A stretch of DNA of 64,000 nt from Multifurca ochricompacta (lineage: Eukaryota > Basidiomycota > Agaricomycetes > Russulales > Russulaceae), in NCBI GenBank assembly GCA_022496185.1, contig WTXG01000002.1, positions 620,001-684,000 on the forward strand, in the 5' to 3' direction. Below, piece after piece: positions 12,101 to 24,010 of the stretch; position 1 is the stretch's first letter, and every line of letters starts with the position of its first letter. The translations under genes were made by a program, and so were the position numbers. The notes beneath the pieces were generated by a model. That model was given only the letters and a program-made list of their open reading frames with translations. It was not told where the DNA came from and did no database searches.

Positions 12101-14738
12101 GAAGTGTATGGACTAGGGTACCCGATATGAATTCGGAAGGCTCTTGGGAACAAGACGACATGTTTCCAGGAGCAATGCTGGTTGATGAGGCCAGTGCGCA
12201 ATAAGATATCGGGCAATTTCGCCAAGATAGGGATCAAGTAACTTGTAAGGTGTTTTCCCATAGAATCTCGCTAGCGACATTAACTGTAACGCTCAGTGAT
12301 TAGCTGGCCGCATTTTTTCAGCGGTTTTAGGTTCCAGTTACTATTCACCTGCATGTATGCAATGCCTTTCAGAGCAGGGTTGGGATCGGCGAGCCGGGAA
12401 ATGAGGCAACTCAGTGCGACGTTGAGGAAATTAGCCGTTGTCATCCTGAGGATAATGATAAGTGCACCATTTCGAGGCGTTCAGTCAAACTTCTGACCTT
12501 CCAACCCGCCCAACAGTTATGAGGATTGTTTCCTTTACAGGATCCCGTGCGTCCCTCAATAGTTCATAAAACTTGCCAAAGATACCCTCCGCGAGAAACC
12601 ATGAGACCTGTCCAGACCGATAACAAAAGGAGACAATCTCCGCAAGAACTTGGCTGGTTTACTCAGAACATCGTAAGCAAAAAGGGAACGAATGCAACAT
12701 ACTGACCCAGCGCTAAGCCTGACTGCTCGGTCCCTGTGAACCAGGGACGGATACAACTCAATGATGAGACCATCCACTTCCTCCAACCCAAGATCAATTG
12801 AGTGGTGTCGAATAGCCAAACGCAGGGCCTGATTCACCGATGTGCGAACGGCGACTGTGACTTCGTCCGCTCTTCCTTGTAGCAGTTGTCGCATTGCAAT
12901 ATTGTATGTCGAAAGAATCGGTAACTTTTGGCCTGTGGGCCTGAAGCATTCCGAACTTTCACCATGTGCGAGCGGACAAGCTAACTCAGATAACCCTTTG
13001 GCGACTGAAATCCTCCATTGAGCGTCATGACCGACAAAAGATCCCCTACATTGGGATGATGACGGGGCACTCATTTGAGTGCTGTTCACTCACCGTGCAA
13101 CTCTTTCCTGAATAAACTGGCAGATTCTCAAACCAACAAAGTTTGTATCTTGACCATTTAGACAATCAATCTGCCCCAATTCCTTCGGCTCTTGGAATAT
13201 GGATAGTAAAAGTGCCCACAACTGTTCCACTTTTTGTGGGTGAGCCGGAGGGGTGTTTGTACTAGGAGCGTTGGCAAGTCCAGATGCTAACACAGCCATG
13301 CGACGGATTACAGCGTCCAGCTCGATGTGCGCAGTGTCATGGAAGACTTCGAAGACAAAACCGACTTGAGAACGCTCAACGCACCCATATCGAGAAAGGG
13401 TATTATCCGGGAGATGTATATCATCGCTAAGCTCTTTGATACGAGAGTAAGCACTTGTAAAGTGTGCTGGAACGCGCTCTACTCGAACTTACAATGCCAT
13501 TCTCGTCGTCATTTTCCAACTGCGCCATTGAAGCCACAATCGCGAGGCTGTATGCATTTACAAAATGCTCTTGGGGTTCCAAAGATTCGTCCAGCAGGGC
13601 GCGTAACATCGTATCCTCCAAGGGAGCGTAATGATTATTTAAGCGATGTAGCAACAAGCGAGAAACCATGTCGGCATAAATAATTTTCTGAATAAAAGTA
13701 TTTTGCACCATCAGGAGAAGTTTTGTTCCGGAACAGATACGGATAAGATAAGCTGGTTGAGACCTCGATGTAATGGGCCAACTCTCAGAGAGGCAAGACT
13801 CAAAGACGGACTGCATCAGTTTTGTCAAACGGTGTATGAGGTCTGTGTGAAGTGGTTGTGAGGAAACTGGTGGAGATGTTGACTGAGTCAATAGGTCGAA
13901 GAAGAGGCAAAGCAAGTCAAAGACTTCGATAGGGCTTCGGAGGAAGAAGGAAGGTGGATCCTGTATGTTTGGCTGCACTTGCATTAGATGACCGTAGCGA
14001 CTAAATGTACCAGTACCAGATCCCACATACCTTGTCAGGTATAGTGGAAACCTGCCTCACATGTGGTTGCTGGAATGGCAATAGCTCCAGTGGGAATGCA
14101 AACGTAGGGTCCCCAAATGCCATCGCTGAAATCATGAATGAGCGCAGAAATGAGACGTTGGAAGGCTCACCTTCGCCAATCCCTAGACAACCAGTGTAGA
14201 CACTCCGAAATGCTTCCCAAGTAAGGTTCTCGACATCTGCCGAGCCCAGACTATCTCCCAAGTATCGCATGACTTCCGTTGCGACCGTCAGACATTTCTC
14301 TCGTAATTGCTTGGGGGAAGGAATGCCTTCTTGAACGAGCACATCACCATCGTTGCGACAGTCAAGTACATGGCAAAGGATAATCAAACGTGCCGATGTG
14401 TTGCGTGCGACATGAGGGGCAGTGTCAAACAAGTTGGAGAATCGTTGGATGAAGAGGTGAAAGACATCAATTGTTGCATTCACAAGGACAGCCTTTTCAT
14501 GTAGAATGTCCCAAGTTGCAGTGCTAATAGAAGGGAAAGAAGAAAGAACATAGTCAGAGAGTCCAGACAATATTGGGATCCAGGTCTTAAGATGAGGGTG
14601 CCTGATCTTGTACGAGAGGCTTGACTGGTTGTCTGATATTGCTTGCAGGAGAAAGTCTCGCAACGCAGTGGGTGAATCGGAAGATGCGGAGCTTTGAAAC
14701 GTCAATAAGGGAAATGGCGTCGAAGAAGGCGCATCCAT
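6129..14738 (-). CDS. MEC1: ATR/Mec1/Rad3-type PI3K-like checkpoint kinase
   Basis: Nuclear serine/threonine kinase of the PIKK family that, with its ATRIP/Ddc2 partner, senses RPA-coated single-stranded DNA and triggers the replication and DNA-damage checkpoint. It is the largest gene here, split by many short introns. The first ATG (14738) begins [12 protein letters not shown]. The N-terminal two-thirds is helical-repeat sequence, followed by a FAT region. The kinase domain runs from about 7590 ([36 protein letters not shown]) through the catalytic loop [20 protein letters not shown], whose junction crosses an intron at about 6931-6876, to [11 protein letters not shown]. The DFN and FN-CLFEK residues mark ATR rather than ATM or TOR. 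FATC ends NANL, an intron, then [11 protein letters not shown], with TAA at 6131-6129. Only 140 bp separate its start from the NOP14 stop. Confidence 0.95.
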
Positions 14739-14877
14739 AAAATTCCTCAAGCTTGCTGCTGACGACTGCTTGCGTAGACGATTGTTCAGGGTAGAGTGTG
14801 AGTGAGTAACAGACGTGTCGTGTCGCGTCGCGTCGCCTATGAAAAAGAATGTCTGGTATTATTCTAAACAAAACACA

Positions 14878-17850
14878 TTACTTGCGACCGGCTCTTCGCC
14901 TTTCTTTGGCCTTTTCCCGTTCTAATGCCTTCTCTTCCGCCCTCTCCACCTCGATATTTCCAAATACTCTTTTCATGCGCTCGTGATAAGATCTATCCTT
15001 CTCACGCTGCTTTTCTTGTTCAACTCCAGCTAAGAACCTCGCATCCTTCCGCAACTCCCTGATGGCACCCTTCCTCTCCTCCTTGTACTCTTTGCGGAGC
15101 TTGGCGGCCGCTTGACGCTCGCGATCAGGGTCACGCATACGGAGATATGAAGATGAGGTGCTTTCGAACTTCGGGATGTATGATGGAATGGGGATGGGTT
15201 TGTGCGCCTGGAGGCGTAGAGGCCGGCGCGCCTGGAGCGAAAACCTCAACAACCTTTGGATGGCGTCTATGGCTCCGGATATCCGGTCCTAAAAAAAAAT
15301 TAGGGTTGGACTGCAAACGTGAATAATATCAGAACTTCACTTGAAGTGTAGGGCAGAGGACATCAGAGTCCACACCGCCAAGTACCAGTAGCACAGGACT
15401 ATACAATTCGACAAATCCGTCCAAGGTCTTGCATAATTCAGAAAATTGCTTCAGGAGATCAACAGCAAGACCTAAAAGATCTATATTCGCTTGTGCACTG
15501 GGTCGTCCCCCAGAAATGACAGCAACAAAGTCTGGCCGATTTACCAACAAGGTTTCGCCCTTGCCCTTGCCAAGAACACACAGTTGTTCAATGCTCAGTC
15601 TTACGGACGAATGAGGGATTCGCTCTGGTTCAACGGAGGCGCCCCTCCGTGGTGACATAGACCAAACGACGTGGATCAGGAAATTAATAACTTCGGGTAC
15701 AAACCGTTTGGAGAGGCTCTCATACTGAAGGAAAAGTGTACAAAGGAACAACCCGCTTGCAGCATCAGTGAGAGATCGTATCTTGCACAAGCCGAGATAG
15801 GAACCCATAAGAAGGCGGGCGGGAGAGACGACCACATGGTGCATGTCGCTTGTTGGCCATAATGCTCCCAAGACTCGTAAGAGCACCAGCTCCGGAAGAC
15901 TAGGCCAAGTCTTGGCACTGGAGTCTACTCCATCACGCTTCAGACCACGCGTGAGGTTTTTGTGCATCAACACCAACTTCCGGATAAAGTGTTCTGCAGC
16001 CTGTCTAGGGTACATCTTGATGAGCACTCGAAGGTGTGGGAGTAAGCCAGAGACAATCGATAGCCGCGGGTTTGGAGGCGACGCTACATGGAGAATATGA
16101 TCGATGATAACACCGACCAGTATCTTTGCATGGTGCTATGTAAGGCGCGCCACAGTACGTTTAAAAGATGTGAAACATACCTGCAGTTTTGGAGGATTTT
16201 CCGCACCAAAGCTGGGATGATGTAGAGCGCGAATGCGTTCAACGACAATGGAGATCTCCTGATCTGCGAGACCCTCGATGATTTCAAGAAATTCTTCGTG
16301 TGAGGAAGGGCAAGGGAATGTGTAGGGCAGTTCATTATGAGTTATTGGCCCTTGGGGCCCGTTTCTTCCCAAAGCCAAAGCAGAAGAATCCGAATCATTG
16401 CCGCCAGTAAGGCCATCCCAACGAGGCTCAAGATCACTTTCTCCGTCTTCTGACGTACTATAATCGTTGTCACTGCTACCATTCACGGTGCCGCTTTCAC
16501 TGGAGCTATCCAAGCTTGGTTTTAAGCCTCCACCCAATCCGTCCCAGTCATCGGCGTTTAAGTCATCTTCGAGATCATCACCGCCAAGCAGCCGCTTCCG
16601 CTTTCCTGGCCTCCCGTCGTCGCTGTCTTCGGCATCATCCTCTCCGTTCATCCGGCGAATGCGCTGACGCTCTGCCCTTTCCAGAGCTATTTTGGCCTCA
16701 AAAGCTAGCTCTTCCTCGGTTTTGGTCCGATCCTTTGGTTTTGATCGTTGGTCGAAGACTAGCTCGCGCACAAATTGGTCATACTGCTGGTCATAGTCTT
16801 CCCCGGAGACGCCTGAGCCTCGGTGGCCAGACCTGTTTTCAAGAGATTCTGACAAAGGGTCTGGAGCCGAGAGCAAGCCACGGATAGTGTCGAGTTCCTG
16901 ATCCAACTGGTGACGGATATCATCGGCTTCTTCTCGCTGCTTTTGTCTCAGCGCCTGAAAAGCGTGCGTTGAGGGTCATTGATAAGTGCTTATTTATTAG
17001 TACTCAATTCGTACTTTGTGTTCTTTGCTCTTCGCAATGACCTCGGCCATTACATCCGCCTTGGTTTTTTTGCGCGCAGGCTAAAGAGAGTAAATAAGCC
17101 AGAGAAAGCCAGAAACGTACGTAGACCAACGTCATCCTCAGCTTCACTGTCACTTCCAAATCCACCAAAGTGAGACCTTTCGACGACCTCGCCGTCAATC
17201 CGATCTGCGGGAAAATCAGTAAAGTGAACTGACTAACCTGGACGGAGTGCGAACCGTTTGTCTCCTCATCATCGCTACTGAGTCTTAGTCCTGTATCAGC
17301 GAAATCGTCGAGTTTGGACAGGCTTTGGCCATAGTGAGTCAAATCAACCTCATCCTCGAGATTGAAAGCGCCTCGGTTCAAGGAGCGCCGCCTCTCCTGC
17401 GTGAAACGTTCCAACATACGCTCTTCTGGGGTGAGAGTGGGGTCGTTTTCACCAAATCGTCTGTCAAAGACGCCACCCGCACGATCTTTCTCCTGGAACT
17501 CTTTGAGAAGAATTTTCTTGCGCTAAGTTCACGCAACGAGGTTGAGGGAGCAAGTAGAGAGACGATGAATGCACTTGACCCACCGCTTCGATACCTGCTT
17601 GCTTGCTCTGCGCTGGCCTCCCGGAGACACCTTTGAGCTTCCTTCCTCCAACATCATGTTTTAATTTCGTGACTTTGACATCGAATGGGTTGAGCTTCTG
17701 CTGGATTTCCCGGAGCCTAGCAGCACGCTTTGCATTATCTTTTCCCTCATTCTGGGCGCCTTTTCGTTTCCTCCCTTTTTTAGATTTTTTGAAAAGACCT
17801 GCTTGCGACAGGGCTGATTTAAGCTGCGATAACTGAGAGCCTTTGCCCAT
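14878..17850 (-). CDS. NOP14: Nucleolar protein Nop14 (SSU processome)
   Basis: Component of the 90S pre-ribosome needed for 18S rRNA maturation and 40S export, working with Noc4 and Emg1. It starts at 17850 with the conserved MGKGSQLSQLKSALSQAGL and basic KKSKKGRKRK, then LNPFDVKVTK. Acidic/basic low-complexity blocks at about 17300-16400 (DDAEDSDDGRPGKRKR, LEDDLNADDWDGLGGG) are followed by a helical middle region. The C-terminal family motif is KLRKEYKEERKGAIRELRKD (about 15100-15050), with a basic tail KERRRAGRK and stop at 14878. There are several introns. It is divergent from the gene at 18011, with 160 bp between ATGs. Confidence 0.94.
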
Positions 17851-18010
17851 TTGTTACCAACACGCGACGGTAGGGCAAAAGAGAGATGGATGGGCGGAAT
17901 TCGGACCGGCCCTACCACTCGGTCTCGGCAAAGTGCGAGCGAGTGGGAGACTAAACTTAAACTAATAAAATATAATTTGAGATTCGAGCGCGGGTGACAC
18001 AGCTCAACCG

Positions 18011-18907
18011 ATGACACCTACATTACGCTCCAACACCACAACGCACGGTAGCACCAGCACTGAAACAACCCCGACCAGGTCACCCCGTAAAGTCCCTCAT
18101 TGCACCAAATGCCAACGCCCTCGGGCAGGTCATCCTCGTCAAGGGTGTCCTTATATCCAATCACCGCGTTCTGGCCATCTAGACATAACCGCGTCAATGG
18201 ACACACTCGTTATATCTCCTGTGAAAACTACACTTGATGAGCGCTGTCGGTGTCCACCTTCCCATGAGATGACAGTCGCGTCGCTCCCCACCGAATCCAG
18301 CTGTGGTCTGAACATGCCCCTCCAGCCTGAAAATACGTGTGATACATTCTCCATTGCGGCCAGAGGTGTGGCTGCCAGTCCTCTTCCTAGCGTATCTTCA
18401 AAAAATTTACCCTTCAAGGAGGGTAGGGTTATGCCCGGAACACTCATCACGCCAACCCCGAGTTTTATAACGGATATGTCCCCAGGGAGGGAAAGGCCGC
18501 AGACCAAAAGCCACATTGTCAGCAAGGTGCCAAATGTGACGCCGCCGCCGATGAGTACTCATCCCACTCTTTCTCGCTCTATGAGTGTAGAAGAAAGGAC
18601 AACCTTTTTGGACGGGCTTGCAGAATTGTCGCGGGGACCACCTGCCACAGTGTATTCCATTCACGTGTACGATTTGCGTCGCGTAGCCGAGTCCGCAATA
18701 AAGCTCGGATTTCACACTGGCACTGTGCTTCCCAAGGCAGGTTCCGGGGAGGAGGGGCTACTAATACTCGGGAGAGATCTCAGGGCAGTGGAAGAATTGG
18801 TTGTAAAATTGTCATGGGAGGCACCCAAACAGAATGGGATTTGCGCGATCGCTGGTGGGGCTTTTGCAGGAGCAGTGGCCACTTTTACAGGACTAGCACT
18901 AACCTGA
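18011..18907 (+). CDS. Unrecognised single-exon protein with N-terminal Cys motif and C-terminal hydrophobic segment
   Basis: I do not recognise this 298-residue protein. It is intron-free, unlike nearly all its neighbours. Near the N-terminus (residues about 30-48) is CTKCQRPRAGHPRQGCPY, a short Cys/His-containing stretch that could bind zinc but is too short for a named finger. The middle is Ser/Thr/Pro-rich and probably disordered. From about residue 195 it becomes ordered: MSVEERTTFLDGLAELSRGP, then YSIHVYDLRRVAESAIKLG. It ends with the glycine/alanine-rich ICAIAGGAFAGAVATFTGLA, which could be a weak membrane span or an amphipathic tail. Codon use looks coding throughout and the long open frame supports a real gene. 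Function unknown. Confidence 0.72.
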   Translation: MTPTLRSNTTTHGSTSTETTPTRSPRKVPHCTKCQRPRAGHPRQGCPYIQSPRSGHLDITASMDTLVISPVKTTLDERCRCPPSHEMTVASLPTESSCGLNMPLQPENTCDTFSIAARGVAASPLPSVSSKNLPFKEGRVMPGTLITPTPSFITDMSPGRERPQTKSHIVSKVPNVTPPPMSTHPTLSRSMSVEERTTFLDGLAELSRGPPATVYSIHVYDLRRVAESAIKLGFHTGTVLPKAGSGEEGLLILGRDLRAVEELVVKLSWEAPKQNGICAIAGGAFAGAVATFTGLALT

Positions 18908-20862
18908 TTTCTATTATCTTTGTATCATGGTCGTAATACGCCCTACCAGGGTCATTCTTTTTATTTTTCTCTAGTGAGCCAAAAGAAAATGAATGTGTAA
19001 AGAGATAGGTGCCGGTTCACTGTAACATCCAAACGCGTAGAAACGCGCAGCACTACGTAGCGGAACCTGGCATTATTGACTACACCCCACGTCGCGTGGT
19101 GACCGCATGGACCATTCCGATGCGTACGAGGGGCAAACGCGAGTGAGATTCCGCACCGCGACGCCAAGGAAGAAAGGCCTTTCAGTTGATATTGATAGTA
19201 GTCACGGGTTCGTAACTGGTCGGTGGACCTGTCATTCACCGTTCCGGTGGATCACGAGGTGTCGAGGTTTATTTAGCGGATGAGCGGACAACATTAGCAG
19301 TTTGCAGTCTGGTTGCAGTTTGTTTATTCGACTTACATTGCAATGTGATGCACTCACCACGCATGGCCCATGTTACATGGTCTTGGCCAGATTTGATTTT
19401 TTAACCCATTACATGACCATGACCGACTCAACGTCAACATTATTAAGTTGTCAACCAGTTAGGACACAGTGTGTGCTGCTGGATTAAAATGTCGGTGTCT
19501 ATTTTAAACTGAGCTCGCTAGAAGACAAAGTAGCAATACCAAAATCTGGGTCGATCACGAAGCCATAAGATACGACGATAGGATACGAATGGGAATGAGA
19601 ATGGGGGAATGACCAATTGGGGGTCCTCGGGCGGGGTGAACGTAATACCGTTTGAGTGAACACGTGTGGTTCGGCAAATAGCGACCACCCATTGCAGAAC
19701 CCAGGGACAAGAAATGGCGCCGAAGATGGTGGCGCAATTGAGTCACTCGGTAAAGAAAGCCTAGCTACAACGATCGACTGAGCGCTGAGCGCCTGAAAGG
19801 GAAGGTACTCTAGTCTTAAGGTAAAGGGTAAAGGAACGCATAGCTGAAGAATAGTGCAAAAAAAGTAAATAAAATTCAGTGCAGACGAATAAAACATGTG
19901 AGAAGAAAGAAAACAAAAAAAGGGGGGGGGAGAGGACAGGAATAGGAAGTAAAATGGGCGTCAAGAGATTAGGTGAGTGGGATACCTGAATGCGGTGCCG
20001 AGTGGGGACTATGTTGAATTTTGCCGAAATAGACCGAAGGGGGAAAGGAAGGAAAGGGGAAAGGGGGGGGAGCGAGAAGAAAATGTGTCAAAAAGAATGT
20101 AGATAAAAAGGAGAGAGAGGGAGAGGGAGAGGGAGAGGGGGAGGGGAGGGGGGGGGAGGGCGGTGGCATGTAAGTGAGCGGCGCAATGGTGAGAGGGCGG
20201 GGAGAGAGTGCTTGATTTGGGGGAAAGATCCACCACCCCCTTCCCCTCAAACTTCGAATTCCCATGAGAAAAAAAAAAAGGGAGAGGGATGGGGAAGGAG
20301 AGGGGGGAGGGGGAGGGAAAGGGTTTTAGAGGGATAGAGAGGGAATAGGAAGAGGGAGGAATGGGGGGGAAGGGGGGAAGGGGGGGAAGTGGGAAGGGGA
20401 GAGAAGGTGGACGGGTTGAGCCGCAAGTGGGGGGTGTATGGATGTGGATGGGATGGAAGAATAGAAAGCGGGTCAAGTAGCCAGAGTCTCGGTAAAAGAG
20501 AAAACCAAAGGAATGGCTCAAAAAAGAAGATGCGTGACTGTGACAGATGTTGATGGTCTAAACCGAAAAAGGGAAGCACAGGATGAAGGTGACCCGAATC
20601 GGGTACAAAACCCAGCGGCGTGATGACAAGGTGACCTTCCAGGAAGCGCGTCCCTTCGACCCCCACATCCTCTCACACTCAACCATCATCCTCATTCCCT
20701 CTATTTTTTAAAATTTTTTATTGTCTTTCTTTTTGTACGTCGTCTCCCTCATTCATCCTTCTACATCCTCATTAACTCTCTCTCTTTCCTATCTTTCTCT
20801 CTCTCTATTTCCCGTATATCTCTCGTTTCACTCATCATTCCCGCCTTCCCTAGCCACGTTCG
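18908..20862. repeat. Gene-free interval with long G-rich polypurine tract upstream of the GATA gene
   Basis: Nearly 2 kb without a supported gene. From about 19910 to 20480 the plus strand is dominated by G and A, with many runs of three to nine G (for example around 20041-20070, 20110-20160 and 20280-20400). From about 20690 to 20860, just before the GATA start, the bias flips to C/T, typical of a fungal transcription-start region. Long open frames on the minus strand across the tract are composition artefacts made of Pro, Ser, Leu and Phe. It may serve as an extended promoter or 5' leader. Confidence 0.7.
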
Positions 20863-22450
20863 ATGGACACTTTCCATTTCGACTCTTACACCTCATCTCC
20901 GTATTCCGGTTCATCTGCCCCTCGTACTCCTTCTCCTCGCACTTCAATCTCTTCTGACGAAGCACCCTCTCCTGCTCACTTCAAAGTAGAGCTTGAACCT
21001 GTTTGCAATATCTTCTCCGATCAAATGGTCGACGATCACACTGTCCCTCCTGAAAGTCATTCTCTCTGGCAGGGTTTGTCCCACCAGCCTCTACCCTTCA
21101 ATAATGGTTCACGTGGCTCTCTCCTTGGAGAGCTTTATGATCATGACTTATCTGTCGATCAACCCGTTCATATCTATGACCAGCCTAACGATGCTGGCGA
21201 GTGGCACTCGCAGCTCTCTCGTCAAGCTCTTCATTCTTCACAGGAGTTGGCCGCTATGCGAAGGGCTACATATCCCTACGTACGTCAGGATCGTGACCCC
21301 TCAGTTTCTTATTCCCCAGCACCCTTTATTCCCCAAGATTGCGAACCAATGCACCACAGTCCGTTTTCTCGCCCTGATACCCTCTATGGGGAGCCACTCC
21401 CTTTCATGGATAATTCCCCTCAACTGATCTCCATCGGCCCGGACAACCATTCCTTCCATCCCGGTCACTACGACATGTCTGTCTCTTCATCCCCCGCTTC
21501 TTCCTACGTTGAGTTCGAAAGCCTCGATCATAATGTAAAACTAGAAGAGTCTGCTCCCGTCATCGTTCCCTCGCAGACATGCCTTTATCGTCCACCCTCG
21601 TCTAGTGCTATGCACCCTATGTCCTATCTCCCACCTCACTCTGGTCTCCCAGTCCAGCACACTGATGATGCTGCTTCCAAGGAAACCCAGTATCTTCGCC
21701 GTCGGTGCTTCAACTGCTCCCAGACTGAGCCACCAAGTTGGAGACGCTCCACTCTCAACCCAGGCAAGATCGTTTGCAACAAGTGTGGCCTTTACGAACG
21801 TACACACTTGCGTCCACGACCCCTTCGATTTGATGAACTCAGAACCGGAAACAAATCGCGCAAGCAATCCAAGAATATATCTAGTTCGCCGGCTTCCAAG
21901 CTTGTCAAGAAGGAAGTAGAGACCCAGGCAATGTCTCGCCGTGCCTCGGTATCATCATCCTCATCCTCTGTGCACAGTAGCAGCGATTGGGATGACTCTG
22001 GTGGGTGTGCCTCGAACTTAACGGAGGGACTTGATTAATTGACGACACTTGACAGTATCTGTTTATTCCTCGGGCTCGGCACCACCTTCATCCTACAACT
22101 CTCCTTCCGTTACTAGTTTCTCCCTGCCTGTGGACCGTTCTTCCCAGTCGCCACCGCTTGGTTCTCGTGATGGTGGGATCCGCCTTCCCAATGCCCCTCT
22201 TTCAGATATTGCCTCCCTTCAGTCCATGCCATCCTCCCCACGCAAGGCAGCAACATCGCCTGAGTACGGGTTGTCATCTGCCATTCAGGGCGATTTCTAC
22301 GGTCGTCGGACATCGCTTCCGGTGGATATTTCGAAGACTACTTCCGTTGAAATGCCCGAGATTACCGGCTGGCAAGCTGTGCCAATGGCTGGCTCGCCCC
22401 CAAACAAGTCATCCAAGTCAAGTACTTTGCGCAAAGCAGTCGCCACATGA
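20863..22450 (+). CDS. GATA-type zinc-finger transcription factor
   Basis: Sequence-specific DNA-binding regulator. Two exons (20863-22000 and 22056-22450, intron 22001-22055) join in frame to 510 residues. The single zinc finger covers residues about 282-308: CFNC, a 19-residue loop containing PPSWRRSTLNPGKIV, then CNKC, followed by the basic arm GLYERTHLRPRPLRFDEL and RKQSKN. The rest is Ser/Pro-rich and low complexity, as in fungal activators. Ser-rich runs flank the intron. One finger with the WRRSTLNPGK loop is the form common in agaricomycetes; a relation to the mushroom-development regulator Gat1 is possible but cannot be settled by eye. The large intergenic spaces on both sides fit a gene with complex control. 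Confidence 0.9.
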
Positions 22451-23752
22451 ACATGAACCGTTTTTTTTTTGTTTTTTCCAGCCTGGCTGCTTGCGTGGGG
22501 TTGTTGCTGTGAGATATACGTTTTATCTATGTATTTATTTTTCGCAAAATGGCCTTCCCGCTGCTCACTGATCGCCAGCATATCCACATGTCTTTTGGAG
22601 CGTTGTCTGCCTGTGGCTAGTCGCTTCTTCCTCATTGTACTCATTGGCATTGTATCCATTCCTATCTCCCGCATGGCGTATTATTTTCTCGCTCCTCTCT
22701 CGCGTTTGATTAAATTTATTTCTTGTGATGCTTGCCTCTTGCTTGGGACGTTACATCTGATCTCGCCTTACAGTCCTGTAATGTAATCTTTGGTAGAAAT
22801 AACGAACATCGATGAAATGAATGAAATGGCAACATCGCTTGCGAGGATTAACTTAAAGTTATCGGAAGTCTCCGCCAATTGGCGATCCCACACTCATGGT
22901 GGTGGCAATGTTCGCGAAAACGGTTGGCTCACCAAATCATTATGCCGTCAAGCTGTAAGCGTAGGCCATGCCAACGGTAGAGGAAAGGAGAGACCTTGGC
23001 GGATTAATTGAGTGCACTGCCTACAAAGTTAGCTAGTTATCTGGGCGTCCGAAGGTTCATGATGAAACACTATTGAAAAATCAGCCGCTATGGTAGGGGG
23101 GGTGGGCGTAGTAATGCCATAAAAGAGTATTAGCGCTGAAGTCCAATAGCTTAGTGATGATGTTGTCTCTTGAGTCTGCCCAGCCTCTGCGGCGCCATTG
23201 ACAAAACGCATGGAAGGCGTTGATTGGCTCTACCATAATAATGGAAAACCCCCGAGAGGCACCGGAAAGCGGTATGAGTGTACGGCATACGGTTTACTTA
23301 ACAAAGGAGAAAGGTTGGAATCGCCGGCCGGGGGGTGGTCATGACGTTCCATCGGAGCTTCAAGATGTGATTACCCGGCGCGAGAGGATTATGCTGCCCA
23401 ACCAACCAAACAACCAACCAGCAAAGATACGATATTATGCTAACGCTAACAATGTACGCCGGGAGGGCTTCAGTCTCAGCCCTTCGTATCTGGAATTGTC
23501 CGTCAAGGTCGCGGTATTGGCGATAACTAGCAGCGCCCAGTTACTCGGAGGGTTTTAGTTTTACAACGATCCGCCAATATGCCGGATTTGAAAGAGAAAG
23601 CCGAGTAGGCCGTTTGTGTTTGAAAGATTCGATTGGCCCATGCCCAGTTTGGTGACGACCCATATAGAATTTCCTTGCCCACTCCCCTCCCCTGCCCCCC
23701 TTCACCCCTCCCCTCCCCCTCCCCCTCACCCCCGTGGTCGTAGTCATGCTGG

Positions 23753-23796
23753 TTCAGGTCAGGGACTTCATTTGACCTGGCCTAGCCTGACCTGAA
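23753..23796. repeat. 11-bp perfect inverted repeat
   Basis: TTCAGGTCAGG at 23753-23763 is matched by its exact reverse complement CCTGACCTGAA at 23786-23796, with a 22-bp loop. The loop contains further partial copies of GACCTGG and CCTAGCC. It is intergenic and could form a hairpin or be a dimer-binding site. Function unknown. Confidence 0.8.
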
Positions 23797-23983
23797 TTTT
23801 TTTTATTTGTTTTGTTTTGTTTTGTTTTTTTTACGAATAAAGGTGGTCATTATTACGCATTACGCACAGTGTGTCTCGCACAGCCTTCTTCTCAGCAGCG
23901 GAGCTTCATTCAGCAGCCGTCACAATCTCGGATGTATTCGGTTTCCCAGGCAGGGCTGCTTCCCAGAACCTTGATCGGGAACG

Positions 23984-24010
23984 ACGCGCGCGCGCGTGTG
24001 TGTGTGTGTG
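23984..24010. repeat. Alternating CG then TG dinucleotide tract
   Basis: An uninterrupted alternation of pyrimidine and purine, CG repeats running directly into TG repeats over about 27 nt. This composition favours left-handed Z-DNA under negative supercoiling. It is intergenic. Confidence 0.85.

Noticed and set aside
19000..19260. Possible tRNA-like B-box (GGGTTCG-type) near 19205
   Set aside because: No matching A-box or cloverleaf could be folded around it by eye; the B-box core is imperfect.
20009..20666. Two long overlapping minus-strand open frames (139 and 170 codons)
   Set aside because: They are made almost only of Pro, Ser, Leu and Phe because the strand is pyrimidine-rich. They overlap in different frames, lack any domain pattern and are composition artefacts.
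23220..23558. 112-codon plus-strand open frame in the interval after the GATA gene
   Set aside because: No domain or repeat pattern, no splice partners, and overlapping open frames on the other strand. Kept as non-coding unless transcripts show otherwise.
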